A stretch of 26,839 nucleotides of DNA from Solimonas sp041612095. GTDB lineage: Bacteria; Pseudomonadota; Gammaproteobacteria; Nevskiales; Nevskiaceae. Below, in pieces: positions 1-7,293 of this stretch; positions within the stretch are counted from its first letter, which is position 1; each line of letters starts with the position of its first letter. The notes under the pieces were generated by a model. That model did not search any database and was not told the DNA's origin. It saw nothing but the letters and a program-made list of their open reading frames with translations. The translations under genes were made by a program, and so were the position numbers. Location of the stretch: contig JBFJJW010000014.1 in assembly GCA_041612095.1 (NCBI GenBank), forward strand, positions 1 to 26,839, given 5' to 3'.

Positions 1-1
1 G

Positions 2-259
2 GACGAGGATTCCTGGCAGATCGTGCTGGTGGATTGCTACGACAACCGTAACCAGCTGTGGCGCTGGCAGGAGCTGCATGGCTTCCAGGCCTATGACAAG
101 CCCTTTATCGGCCCCCCTGCGATGGAGACGGCCTACGACCTGCAGTCCGGCCGCTACATCGCCTACTCGATGAACAACGAAGAGGCCGAGACACGGGAGC
201 GGCGCTTTGACCGCAGCTACTTCGAGCCTTCCAATGTCACCAAGCAGGCGATGAAGTAA
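2..259 (+). CDS. DUF1329 family protein, C-terminal fragment
   Basis: The reading frame is open from the window edge to a TAA at 257-259, so only the last 85 or so residues of a longer protein are visible. The tail, with the pattern DEDSWQI, then LYD-like AYDLQSGRYIAY, then MNNEE, matches what I recall of the C-terminus of DUF1329 proteins. These are periplasmic, LolA/LolB-like proteins of about 450 residues, usually encoded beside a DUF1302 outer-membrane protein and thought to take part in outer-membrane or lipid-related transport. No promoter, start or signal peptide can be seen. The gene converges on the MFS gene, with only 3 bp between the two stop codons and no hairpin terminator. The family call rests on motif memory, not on an alignment. 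Confidence 0.72.
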   Translation, partial: DEDSWQIVLVDCYDNRNQLWRWQELHGFQAYDKPFIGPPAMETAYDLQSGRYIAYSMNNEEAETRERRFDRSYFEPSNVTKQAMK

Positions 260-262
260 GGC

Positions 263-1462
263 CTAACCCGATCGCGGGTGATCGACGCCGCCCGGGGCAG
301 TTTCTGCCTCGGGCGCGCGCCGCCGCAGGTACAGCAGCGTCAGCCACAGCAGCGGCATCGCCGCCGCCAGTGCAAAACCCCCGACCGTGCCGCCAAGCTG
401 CAGCGCCAGGCCTCCCAGCACGCCGCCCGCAAACGCACCCAGAAACTGGCTGCTGGCATAGGCTCCCAACGCGGCACCCTTCTGCCTGGGTGGCGCCAGA
501 CGGGAGATCAGTGAAGGCAGCGCACCTTCCAGATAGTTGAAGCCGATGAAGAACAGCAGCAGCGCCAGCACCAGCATCGCCGGGTTGGCGTAGTCCAGCA
601 GTGCCAGGGTCATGGCCAGCGCCAGCAGGCCGATCGCACCCCGAAACAGCAGCGGCCCGCGTCGGCTGTTGTCCGAGGCCCAGCGTATCAACGGAAACAC
701 CGGCACCAGCGAGAGCAGCAGCACCGGCAGGTACAGCTTCCAGTGTGCCTGCGCTTCCAGTTGCAAGGTGGCCGCAACCGCCAGGGGCGCGGTCGTGAAC
801 AGGGCGGTCATGCAGGCATGCAGCAGGAAGATGCCGATATTGAGATCCACCAGCCGGGCATCGGCAAAAACATCCCGCAGCTGGCCCTCGCTCTCGGTAT
901 TGACCAGCGGTGTCGGCACCGCATAGACGATGACCGGCAGGCTCAGCAGGGCCAGCACCGCGGTCATCAGGAAGATGCCATCAACGCCGATCCAGCCCGA
1001 GATCACCGGCCCCAGCACCAGTGCCAGCACGAACGCCAGGCCCATGCCGGCGCCGAGTATCGCCATCGCCATCGTCCGCACGCTGTCGCGGGTGCTGTCG
1101 GCCAGCAAGGCCGCAACCGCCGAGGACACTGCCCCCGCGCCTTGGAGCGCGCGCCCGACAATGATCCATTCGATCTGGGTGGCCAGCGCGGCGACCAGGC
1201 TGCCGGCTGCAAACACCAGCATGCCGAGGACGATGATGGGCTTGCGGCCCCAGCGATCGGAGGCCATGCCCAGCGGGATCTGCAGGCAGGCCTGCGTCAG
1301 TCCGTACATGCCGATGGCAAGGCCGATCTGCCAGGGTTGCGCGGGCACGGCCAGCGTTCCAGCATAAAGCGCAAACACCGGAAGAATCATGAACATACCC
1401 AGCATCCTCAGCGCGTATACGGCACCAAGGCTGAGTACGGCACGCCATTCGAGGGGATTCAT
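263..1462 (-). CDS. MFS transporter (YajR-like exporter)
   Basis: A 399-residue protein with about 12 hydrophobic segments and the MFS motif A between helices 2 and 3 (G-M-A-S-D-R-W-G-R-K-P, residues 65-75). The N-terminus (ALRMLGMFMILPVFALYA) is typical of the YajR group of inner-membrane proton-driven drug/metabolite exporters. The substrate cannot be told from sequence. E. coli YajR carries an extra C-terminal ferredoxin-like domain. This protein stops after helix 12 with a short charged tail, so that domain is absent. The start is ATG at 1462 with no convincing ribosome-binding site. The gene lies 128 bp downstream of the eptA-like gene on the same strand and may be the last gene of that operon or have its own weak promoter; a TACACT hexamer at 1547-1552 (minus strand) has no matching -35. 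Confidence 0.9.
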   Translation of the reverse strand: MNPLEWRAVLSLGAVYALRMLGMFMILPVFALYAGTLAVPAQPWQIGLAIGMYGLTQACLQIPLGMASDRWGRKPIIVLGMLVFAAGSLVAALATQIEWIIVGRALQGAGAVSSAVAALLADSTRDSVRTMAMAILGAGMGLAFVLALVLGPVISGWIGVDGIFLMTAVLALLSLPVIVYAVPTPLVNTESEGQLRDVFADARLVDLNIGIFLLHACMTALFTTAPLAVAATLQLEAQAHWKLYLPVLLLSLVPVFPLIRWASDNSRRGPLLFRGAIGLLALAMTLALLDYANPAMLVLALLLFFIGFNYLEGALPSLISRLAPPRQKGAALGAYASSQFLGAFAGGVLGGLALQLGGTVGGFALAAAMPLLWLTLLYLRRRAPEAETAPGGVDHPRSG

Positions 1463-1590
1463 GAATACGGAAGAAACGCTGGGCGCCGAACCCTGCGGCG
1501 CACGCAGCCACAGCGACTCGGGTTAGGGGAACGAGAACGGGCGCGTAGTGTAACCGCAACGCGCGCCGCCACTCCCAGCGTATGGCAGCG

Positions 1591-3240
1591 TCAGCGATCG
1601 GCTCGACACTGTCGGAACATGTCCTGAGCCGGGACATAGTCACGCGTGCTGACGTCGAACAGCCCCAGCAGCGTCGAGAACAGATTATCGTGCGAGTACG
1701 CGCGGCCTGCCGCCGCGCGGATGCAGCTCAGATCCAGCCCCAGAGCCGTCGAAGCCTGGCCGGAGAACCATGCCAGCATCGGCACATGTTTCTGCTCCTC
1801 GGGTGCCAGCGCGTACGGCAGGCCGTGGAGGTAGATCCCGTTCTCGCCCAGGCTCTCGCCGTGGTCGGAGACATACAGCACGACCGAATCCACATCAGCC
1901 TGGCGCGCGCGCAGCTTCGAGATGATCCCGGCCAGCACGTGATCGGTGTATCGGATCGTGTTGTCGTAGGCGTTGGTGATCTGCTCCCGGCTGCACAGCT
2001 GGACACTGTCATCGACGCAGTCAGGCACGAACTGACGAAACGACTGCGGGTAGCGGGCGTGATAGCCGGGCCCGTGACTGCCCTTCTGATGCAGCACCAG
2101 CAGCTGCGGCACGGCTGCCGTTAGCTCGCCGCCATCCAGCGAACGCAGCAGAATCTCGTCGAAGCACTCGCCACTCGCGCACAGGCCATCGCGGTCGTCC
2201 GCGATCTCGAACGATCTGCTGTCAACCCGTTCGCAGACCCCCTTGCAGCCTGAGTTATTGTCGAACCACTCGACGTCGATCCCCACGCGCGCGAGCACAT
2301 CCAGCACGTTCTGCTGTTCGCTGGCCTTGCGCTTGTTGAAGTCTTCACGACCCAGCGCGGAGAACATGCACGGCAGCGACTCGGCGGTTGCCGTGCCGCA
2401 GGAATAGGTATTGGCAAAGCTCACGATGTCATTCATCGCGCCGAGTTCCGGATTGGTCGGCCGCGCGTAGCCAAAGATCTGGAAGTTTGCCGCGCGCGCG
2501 GTTTCTCCTACCACCAGCACCACCTGCAACGGGCGTTGGCGCGCACCGGCCGGCCGCGAGGCATCGGCTGCAACTGGCCGCAAGGCTTGCGGCGGTGGCT
2601 TGGGCCCCAGGCTGCGCAGATAGCGGAACGTGGAGTACACCGGATACGTCGGGTTCACGTAGTAGCGGACATCGCGATGTTCGCGCCCCCAAAGGGAGAA
2701 CTGCTTGTACTGCAAGCCGACGCAAGCACCAATCAACGCCAGGGCGGCCACAATCAGCCCCAGACGCTGCGCCAGCTGGCGGCCGGGACTGTGTTGCCGC
2801 AGCGCGCACAGCATGACCAGAACAGCCGGCAGCACCCCCTGCAGTACCAGGTGCAGGACAAAACGCGAACACAGCAGTTCCCCAGCCTCCCGCCTATCGG
2901 TCTCGAACGCGTTGGCCATCATCGACTGATCAATGACCACGCCAAAGCTGTCCATGAAGTAGCTGCATGCGGCCGCGGCCAGCAGCAGCCCAGCAAGCAG
3001 CGGCTTGACCAGCTTCGGCAGGCTCAGCACCCCGAGCACCAGCGTCAGCACGCCGAGCAACGCGCCCGTCAGTGCAACGATGAACAGCCCGTCTCCGAAC
3101 CTCAACTCGGCAGGCAGGCCTGCGCGAACCCGAGACAGGAACGAGAAGTTCTGCGTCATTGCCAGGTAAAGGGCGACGATGATGATCAGCCACTCAACGT
3201 CAATCGGGTGGCGCCTGAAGAATTCACGCAGCATGGACAT
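1591..3240 (-). CDS. eptA: EptA-type lipid A phosphoethanolamine transferase
   Basis: An inner-membrane enzyme that transfers phosphoethanolamine from phosphatidylethanolamine to lipid A on the periplasmic face. The first 180 residues hold about five membrane segments; the rest is an alkaline-phosphatase/sulfatase-fold domain. Counted from the ATG at 3240, the family residues are visible: G-E-T-A-R with zinc-binding Glu246 and nucleophile Thr247, the SCGT...PCMFS segment, KGSHGP (His389), SDHGE (Asp459, His460) and His473. Several paired cysteines in the catalytic domain match the disulfides of EptA/MCR. An in-frame TTG lies at 3255, but ATG at 3240 is the more likely start. The gene begins 29 bp after the stop of the PAP2-Omp85 gene, so the two are probably co-transcribed. 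In other bacteria this modification lowers negative surface charge and gives polymyxin resistance; that phenotype is not shown here. Other members of the family modify other glycolipids, so the exact acceptor is inferred. Confidence 0.93.
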   Translation of the reverse strand: MSMLREFFRRHPIDVEWLIIIVALYLAMTQNFSFLSRVRAGLPAELRFGDGLFIVALTGALLGVLTLVLGVLSLPKLVKPLLAGLLLAAAACSYFMDSFGVVIDQSMMANAFETDRREAGELLCSRFVLHLVLQGVLPAVLVMLCALRQHSPGRQLAQRLGLIVAALALIGACVGLQYKQFSLWGREHRDVRYYVNPTYPVYSTFRYLRSLGPKPPPQALRPVAADASRPAGARQRPLQVVLVVGETARAANFQIFGYARPTNPELGAMNDIVSFANTYSCGTATAESLPCMFSALGREDFNKRKASEQQNVLDVLARVGIDVEWFDNNSGCKGVCERVDSRSFEIADDRDGLCASGECFDEILLRSLDGGELTAAVPQLLVLHQKGSHGPGYHARYPQSFRQFVPDCVDDSVQLCSREQITNAYDNTIRYTDHVLAGIISKLRARQADVDSVVLYVSDHGESLGENGIYLHGLPYALAPEEQKHVPMLAWFSGQASTALGLDLSCIRAAAGRAYSHDNLFSTLLGLFDVSTRDYVPAQDMFRQCRADR

Positions 3241-3269
3241 GGCTTGCAATGGCAATCGGTGGCGTGGGG

Positions 3270-5315
3270 CTAGAAGCCGTTGCGGCTGCCGTAGAAGCGC
3301 ACGCCGTCGTTGTCCAGCGGCATCGCAACGCCGAGTTCAAACTCGAAATTGACCAATCGTGTGGCGCGTACCCGCAGGCCCAGGTTGACGCTCCAGCGGA
3401 TATCCGTGCTGAGGTCGTCGGTTTCGTGGAAGGCGTTTCCGGCTTCGATGCCCGCGGACAAACGCAGCCAGTCCCAGTACAGCGGCCGCAGGTAGCTGAC
3501 ACTGCCCAGGTAATAGAAGTCACCCTCGAAGCTCTCGCGCTTATAGCCGCGCAGGCCGCTGGTCCCGCCCAGCGCATAGACTTCGCGGCCATCGGCGGGG
3601 CCGTTGTTGTAGGTGCCGCCTTCGACTGCAAACTCCAGCGTCTGATGCGGGGTCTCGCCCAATGGCAGGGCCCGCCGGTACTCGGCGCTCAGGCTGGAGA
3701 AGCTGTAGTCCGAGCCCGCGTTCTGGTCGGCAATCTCGAAGCGTGTGCCAAAGCCGGTGCCGACATCGCTGTAGATGCGGTCGCGAACATCGCGGTAGTC
3801 GAGCCGGGTTACCAGCGCGTAGGCATCACCGTAGGGTTCGGGCGCGGACTCGCCACGGGTCGTCTGGCGCTGCCAGCGCACACCGGCACCTGCGCTCCAG
3901 CCCTGGCTGGCGCTGCCCCGATCGCCGATCTTGCGGCTCAGCAACACCTGAAACTCGTCTACGGTTTCATCGTAGACCACGCCATCGTCGATCGGCGTCG
4001 TGGCATCGGTTACCGATACGGCCAGGGTGTACGGCGAGCTGAGAACAAAAGGGGCCTGGTAACTCGCCAGATAGCTGAACTGGCGGCCGCGGCCCTCTTC
4101 CTTGCGATCCGCGCTGCTGACCAAGGCACGCAGACTGTGATTGCGGCCCCACAGATTGTTCCAGCGCAGTTCGGCGCCCAGCGCATTCTGGCCGTCGCTG
4201 TTGGCCGACAGGCGTGGATAGGCCAGCAGATACCACTTCTCCTCGACCACGAACACCAGGCGCACGCCGCCAACGACCGGCTCCTGCAGCGCATGCACAC
4301 GGCGGAACAACCCCAGGTCCTGTATCGCCTGACGGCTGCGCTCGACGGCGCGCGCCTCCGCCGGGTCTCCGACCGCGACGGAGATCTCGCGCTCCATCAC
4401 GGCGCGTTGGGTGATTTCGTTGCCGCGAAACTCGATCTCGATGATCGCAGGGGCGTCGTCCGCACGCGCGGTCGCGGGCGTCACCAGCCCCAGCAGCGCG
4501 AGCAACGTGGCCAGCAACGGGGGCACGGCCCCTCTGGATGCCAGCCTAGAGAATGCGAGCGCTGGCGGCGTAGCCGCCGCCGTAGTCCGCCGACGCTCGG
4601 TTCTGGACAGCATCAGCGGCGCCATGCCGCAGGCCACGCACCAGGCGATGAACGCGCTCCACAGATCATGTGAAGGAAAATGCGCGCCGCGCAGCCACTG
4701 CGTTACGGCGTAGCAAAGCCCCAGCAACAGACAGGCCACGAGTACCGGACCCGCCTCGCGCCGCCTATGCCGGGCAAGGACCAGCGCCAGTGCCACGAGC
4801 GAGAACGCCCCCGAGGAATGTCCACCCGGAAAGCAGTGCCCGACGGCCAGGTTGAACGGGCGCCATCCGAACAGGTGCACATAGGGGCGGTCGCCACCGT
4901 AGAGCGCCATATCCCACGGGCAATCCATGTGGGTGGTCTGCTTCAGCAGCGCGACCACACCGGTGGTCAGCGCGATGCAGGTCAACACATAGGCCGATTC
5001 GCGCCAGTAGGTCCGCAGGCGCCGGCTGAGGCCTGAACCAAGCAGGCAGGCCAACGTGGTGGCCGCCACTGCGGACACCAGCCAGATGCCCCCGCGGTGC
5101 AGCAGTTGCTCCGCCCAGAACGCATGGCGCGCCGGAAAACCACCGACTGCCGGATCGGCAAACCGGCTCAGCAGCCACCGATCGAACGAGGTGAACTCAC
5201 TAAGCACAGCCAACGTCGCCAGCGTGATCGCCAGCACCGGGAACCGCATCAGCCCACCAGGGGGGTGTTTCATTCGGGCGGAATCAGCGATGGCACTGCT
5301 GGGTAAACAGCTCAT
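3270..5315 (-). CDS. PAP2 phosphatase fused to POTRA/Omp85 barrel
   Basis: A single 681-codon frame with two unrelated halves. Residues 25-237 form a polytopic PAP2 acid-phosphatase domain: motif 1 K-Q-T-T-H-M-D-C-P-W-D (125-135), motif 2 F-P-G-G-H (162-166) and motif 3 in the variant form R-G-A-H-F-P-S-H-D (209-217). Residues 262-285 are hydrophobic and end in P-A-T-A-R-A before DD, a good signal peptidase I site. Residues 288-361 look like one POTRA domain. Residues 365-681 form a beta-barrel with the Omp85 L-R-G-Y motif (588-591) and a terminal Phe. The barrel part is shorter than that of BamA. I infer an inner-membrane lipid phosphatase and an outer-membrane barrel made from one message, perhaps separated by internal cleavage. 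Alternatives are an internal start (ATG at 4624 or 4613, no clear Shine-Dalgarno) or a lost stop codon. In-frame ATGs at 5273 and 5249 are alternative N-terminal starts. It is followed closely by eptA, which suggests lipid A or phospholipid head-group remodelling. Confidence 0.85.
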   Translation of the reverse strand: MSCLPSSAIADSARMKHPPGGLMRFPVLAITLATLAVLSEFTSFDRWLLSRFADPAVGGFPARHAFWAEQLLHRGGIWLVSAVAATTLACLLGSGLSRRLRTYWRESAYVLTCIALTTGVVALLKQTTHMDCPWDMALYGGDRPYVHLFGWRPFNLAVGHCFPGGHSSGAFSLVALALVLARHRRREAGPVLVACLLLGLCYAVTQWLRGAHFPSHDLWSAFIAWCVACGMAPLMLSRTERRRTTAAATPPALAFSRLASRGAVPPLLATLLALLGLVTPATARADDAPAIIEIEFRGNEITQRAVMEREISVAVGDPAEARAVERSRQAIQDLGLFRRVHALQEPVVGGVRLVFVVEEKWYLLAYPRLSANSDGQNALGAELRWNNLWGRNHSLRALVSSADRKEEGRGRQFSYLASYQAPFVLSSPYTLAVSVTDATTPIDDGVVYDETVDEFQVLLSRKIGDRGSASQGWSAGAGVRWQRQTTRGESAPEPYGDAYALVTRLDYRDVRDRIYSDVGTGFGTRFEIADQNAGSDYSFSSLSAEYRRALPLGETPHQTLEFAVEGGTYNNGPADGREVYALGGTSGLRGYKRESFEGDFYYLGSVSYLRPLYWDWLRLSAGIEAGNAFHETDDLSTDIRWSVNLGLRVRATRLVNFEFELGVAMPLDNDGVRFYGSRNGF

Positions 5316-5514
5316 AGGCCGCCTGGTAGCAGGCGGCCGCCAACCCGATCAGCGCGTCGCCAAACCGCGCCTGCAGCAGCAGCCGCAGCCGCAACAGCGA
5401 CGACAGTGCCAGGTAGATGCCTGCCACCCGACAGGCCGACGCCCGCCAGCCGAGCCCCCAAGAACGTGGGCCAGCGCTCAGCACGATCATCGAAAGCAAA
5501 GCCGACGGGGTCAT
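5284..5514 (-). CDS. Small hydrophobic protein, unknown, possible
   Basis: A 76-codon frame starting at ATG 5514, just upstream of the PAP2-Omp85 gene on the same strand. Codon choice resembles the neighbours: most third positions are G or C, with many CTG, CAG, GCG and ATC codons. The product has a hydrophobic central stretch rich in Leu and Arg and a tail containing two Tyr and two Cys; I recognise no family. Its TGA (5284-5286) lies 32 bp inside the longest version of the next gene, or 10 bp before that gene's ATG at 5273. Either arrangement would allow translational coupling. A competing frame at 5312-5542 has an alanine- and glycine-rich composition and looks like a shadow. The call rests only on codon use and position. 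Confidence 0.42.
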   Translation of the reverse strand: MTPSALLSMIVLSAGPRSWGLGWRASACRVAGIYLALSSLLRLRLLLQARFGDALIGLAAACYQAAYELFTQQCHR

Positions 5515-5587
5515 GCCGACTACAGGGCAAGCCGGGTGCCAAGGCTCGCGCAGGCCGAGCGCGCAGATAACTAGATGTTATGTATGG

Positions 5588-5599
5588 CTTTTATAAAAG
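5588..5599. repeat. Perfect 12-bp palindrome, AT-rich
   Basis: CTTTTATAAAAG reads the same on both strands. It lies in an AT-rich patch of an otherwise GC-rich spacer, about 75 bp upstream of the small ORF that heads the minus-strand envelope operon. It could be part of a promoter (TATAAA on the minus strand) or a regulator site. No -35 element stands out. Confidence 0.45.
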
Positions 5600-5647
5600 T
5601 TCGGCGCTACCACCGGGAACGCAGCCGCGCAAACCTTGGATTCCCCC

Positions 5648-5671
5648 GCAAAATTTGCAGACAAATTTTGC
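5648..5671. repeat. Perfect inverted repeat, 10-bp arms, 4-bp spacer
   Basis: The arms are GCAAAATTTG (5648-5657) and CAAATTTTGC (5662-5671), separated by CAGA. The repeat lies 37 bp beyond the stop of the PstS-like gene and about 135 bp upstream of the small ORF starting at 5514. The stem is AT-rich with no long T run, so it is a poor intrinsic terminator. An operator for a dimeric regulator is equally possible. No protein can be named from the sequence. Confidence 0.6.
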
Positions 5672-5707
5672 AGTCACCCCCACACCGGGAGCCCATCCTG
5701 AGCGCGG

Positions 5708-6208
5708 CTAGCTGCAGCTGGGACGCTGCGCGGGGTTCAGCCGACGGCCGTCAGCCGCGATCAGCAGCGCGGCGTGCAAGCGGGGATCCAGCCCGCAGTA
5801 GGGCAGATACGCGATTGCGCCGGCGGTCTCCAGCACAAAGCGTACGACCGCGCCCTCAGAGCGCAGCATGTGCGGCGGGCGCACGCCCTGAAAATACTGC
5901 TCGTTCCAGTAGTCCTGCTGCAGCTCCGGTGACTGGTGCAGAACATTGCGCGTGAAGCGCTGTCGCAGCGGATGCTCGGGCGGCAGATTGACCGGCTGGA
6001 TGCGCTGTCCATCCGCCCAAAACTGGCGCTTGCGCTTGAAGATCAGCTCCACATCATCGAGGTCCAGAGACTCCGCGGCACGATCAGCCGACACCACCAC
6101 GGCGATAACGGTCGCGGCGGCCTCGGCTGGCTCGGCGCATACAGGGGTCGCTGCTGCTGCGCCCAGCAGCAGCCATAGCACGGGGAGCGCGGCCGTGGAG
6201 CGATGCAT
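5708..6208 (-). CDS. Short PstS-like substrate-binding protein
   Basis: A 166-residue secreted protein. The first 25 residues form a signal peptide (Arg near the start, a Leu/Ala core, cleavage likely after V-C-A). The mature part carries features I recall from small single-domain phosphate-binding-like proteins: DLDDVELIFKRKRQFW, a P-V-N-L segment, an F-x-R-x-V-L segment and a V-x-x-T-x-G-A-I-A-Y segment near the C-terminus. True PstS proteins are about twice as long, and no Pst permease or ATPase is nearby, so import by an ABC transporter is not indicated. The ATG overlaps the stop of the upstream barrel gene by one base (TGATG), so the two are translationally coupled. A role in binding a phosphate-like ligand or feeding the adjacent sensor kinase is inference. 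Confidence 0.78.
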   Translation of the reverse strand: MHRSTAALPVLWLLLGAAAATPVCAEPAEAAATVIAVVVSADRAAESLDLDDVELIFKRKRQFWADGQRIQPVNLPPEHPLRQRFTRNVLHQSPELQQDYWNEQYFQGVRPPHMLRSEGAVVRFVLETAGAIAYLPYCGLDPRLHAALLIAADGRRLNPAQRPSCS

Positions 6209-7293
6209 CAGAACAGCACCGCCACCGACGCCTTGAAGCCGTCTATCACGCCGATATCGTTCTGCGTCGCCCGGCTGTACTCCCCCTTGAACACCAGTGC
6301 CGGCATCGGGCGGTAGTTGAGGCCGCCCAGATATAGTTTGAGATCGCGCACGTCTCCGGAATCCTGGAAGGATTCGTAGCGGCCGACGGCATACAGCCGC
6401 TGCAGCACCGGCAGCACCACCTGTACGTAGCCTCCCTCCTCGTCGCGCTGGCCGTCGCTCAGGTTGGTTACCCGCCGCGCCCACTCGCCGCTCAACTCGT
6501 AGCGGCGATACGCCGCGTGGAAATCGGCGCCATACAGGTTGCGACGCTCGTTGCTGCTGCGGTCGAGTTCAAAGTCCACGTACGACAGGCCGATCCGCAG
6601 TTGCGGTATCGGCGAGAAGCGCACCCGACCACCATAGGCCTCCTTGAAGGTCTCCTTGCCCGGCTCCGGAAACAGTTCCGCACTCGGCGAGGCGTAAAGC
6701 GAGTAGTCGATGCCCTCGCCACCTATCGGCAGTACGCCGAACACCATGGCGCCCGTGGCATTGGTCGGAAACGTGTTCTCAGTGATCAGCGGGCGCGAGG
6801 TGGTCCATACCAGCGGCTCGGCGTGGCTCAGGTTCCAGTGCCCAACGGGAGTCAGGAACTTGCCTAGCCGAAACTTCAGCGCGTCGCTCCGAGCGTAGTC
6901 GACGTAGAACCGCTCGAGCACCACCCGGGCCTCATCCGTCGTTGATGCCCCGGGGCTCAACACCAGCGCCTGCGACAACTCGGTTTCCGCAAAAAACTGC
7001 AGGCGCCCGCCCCCATCCCACCACACGAACGCGCTCAAGGCGTCCACGGAAGCGGCCCAATTGGAGTCATCGGCGGTTTCGGACAAGCTGGCCACGCCGT
7101 AGCCACCCAAGGTAAACCCGGAGTCTCCGAGCGGCAATCCAGCACCGAGCTGATAGCGTTGCGCGGCCGGATCCAGGCGATCCTCGCCGGCCACCGATTC
7201 AGGCCCGGCATGCGCAGCCATCGACCACAGTATCGGCAGGCTCAGCAGCGGAACCACACTGACTCGGAGGGCGGCTCTCAGGGCGGCTATCAT
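6208..7293 (-). CDS. Porin-like outer-membrane beta-barrel protein
   Basis: A 361-residue protein with an N-terminal signal peptide (two Arg, then VVPLLSLPILWS, cleavage near A-H-A). The body has alternating beta-strand patterns rich in Tyr, Gly and charged residues, and the C-terminal residue is Phe, the classic outer-membrane assembly signal. The segment RLGKFLTPVGHWNLSH and a pattern of about 14-16 predicted strands suggest a porin of the phosphate-selective or related type, but the substrate is not shown. A GAGGA lies 12 bp upstream of the ATG, which supports this start. The ATG (7291-7293, minus strand) sits back to back with an ATG of the sensor kinase gene. It is co-transcribed with the PstS-like gene through a 1-bp overlap. 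Confidence 0.85.
   Translation of the reverse strand: MIAALRAALRVSVVPLLSLPILWSMAAHAGPESVAGEDRLDPAAQRYQLGAGLPLGDSGFTLGGYGVASLSETADDSNWAASVDALSAFVWWDGGGRLQFFAETELSQALVLSPGASTTDEARVVLERFYVDYARSDALKFRLGKFLTPVGHWNLSHAEPLVWTTSRPLITENTFPTNATGAMVFGVLPIGGEGIDYSLYASPSAELFPEPGKETFKEAYGGRVRFSPIPQLRIGLSYVDFELDRSSNERRNLYGADFHAAYRRYELSGEWARRVTNLSDGQRDEEGGYVQVVLPVLQRLYAVGRYESFQDSGDVRDLKLYLGGLNYRPMPALVFKGEYSRATQNDIGVIDGFKASVAVLF

Noticed and set aside
743..1627. Plus-strand frame of 294 codons opposite the MFS gene
   Set aside because: Its His/Gln/Arg-rich translation is typical of the antisense of a membrane protein. The minus-strand MFS gene is clear.
3249..4673. Long plus-strand frame (474 codons) opposite the PAP2-Omp85 gene
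   Set aside because: It is a shadow of the minus-strand gene: rich in Arg, Ala, Gln and Gly, no domain, and the opposite strand has clear PAP2 and Omp85 motifs.
5312..5542. Alternative 76-codon minus-strand frame overlapping the small ORF at 5284-5514
   Set aside because: It has a run of alanines and valines and glycine/arginine composition typical of a shifted frame. Codon choice favours the other frame.
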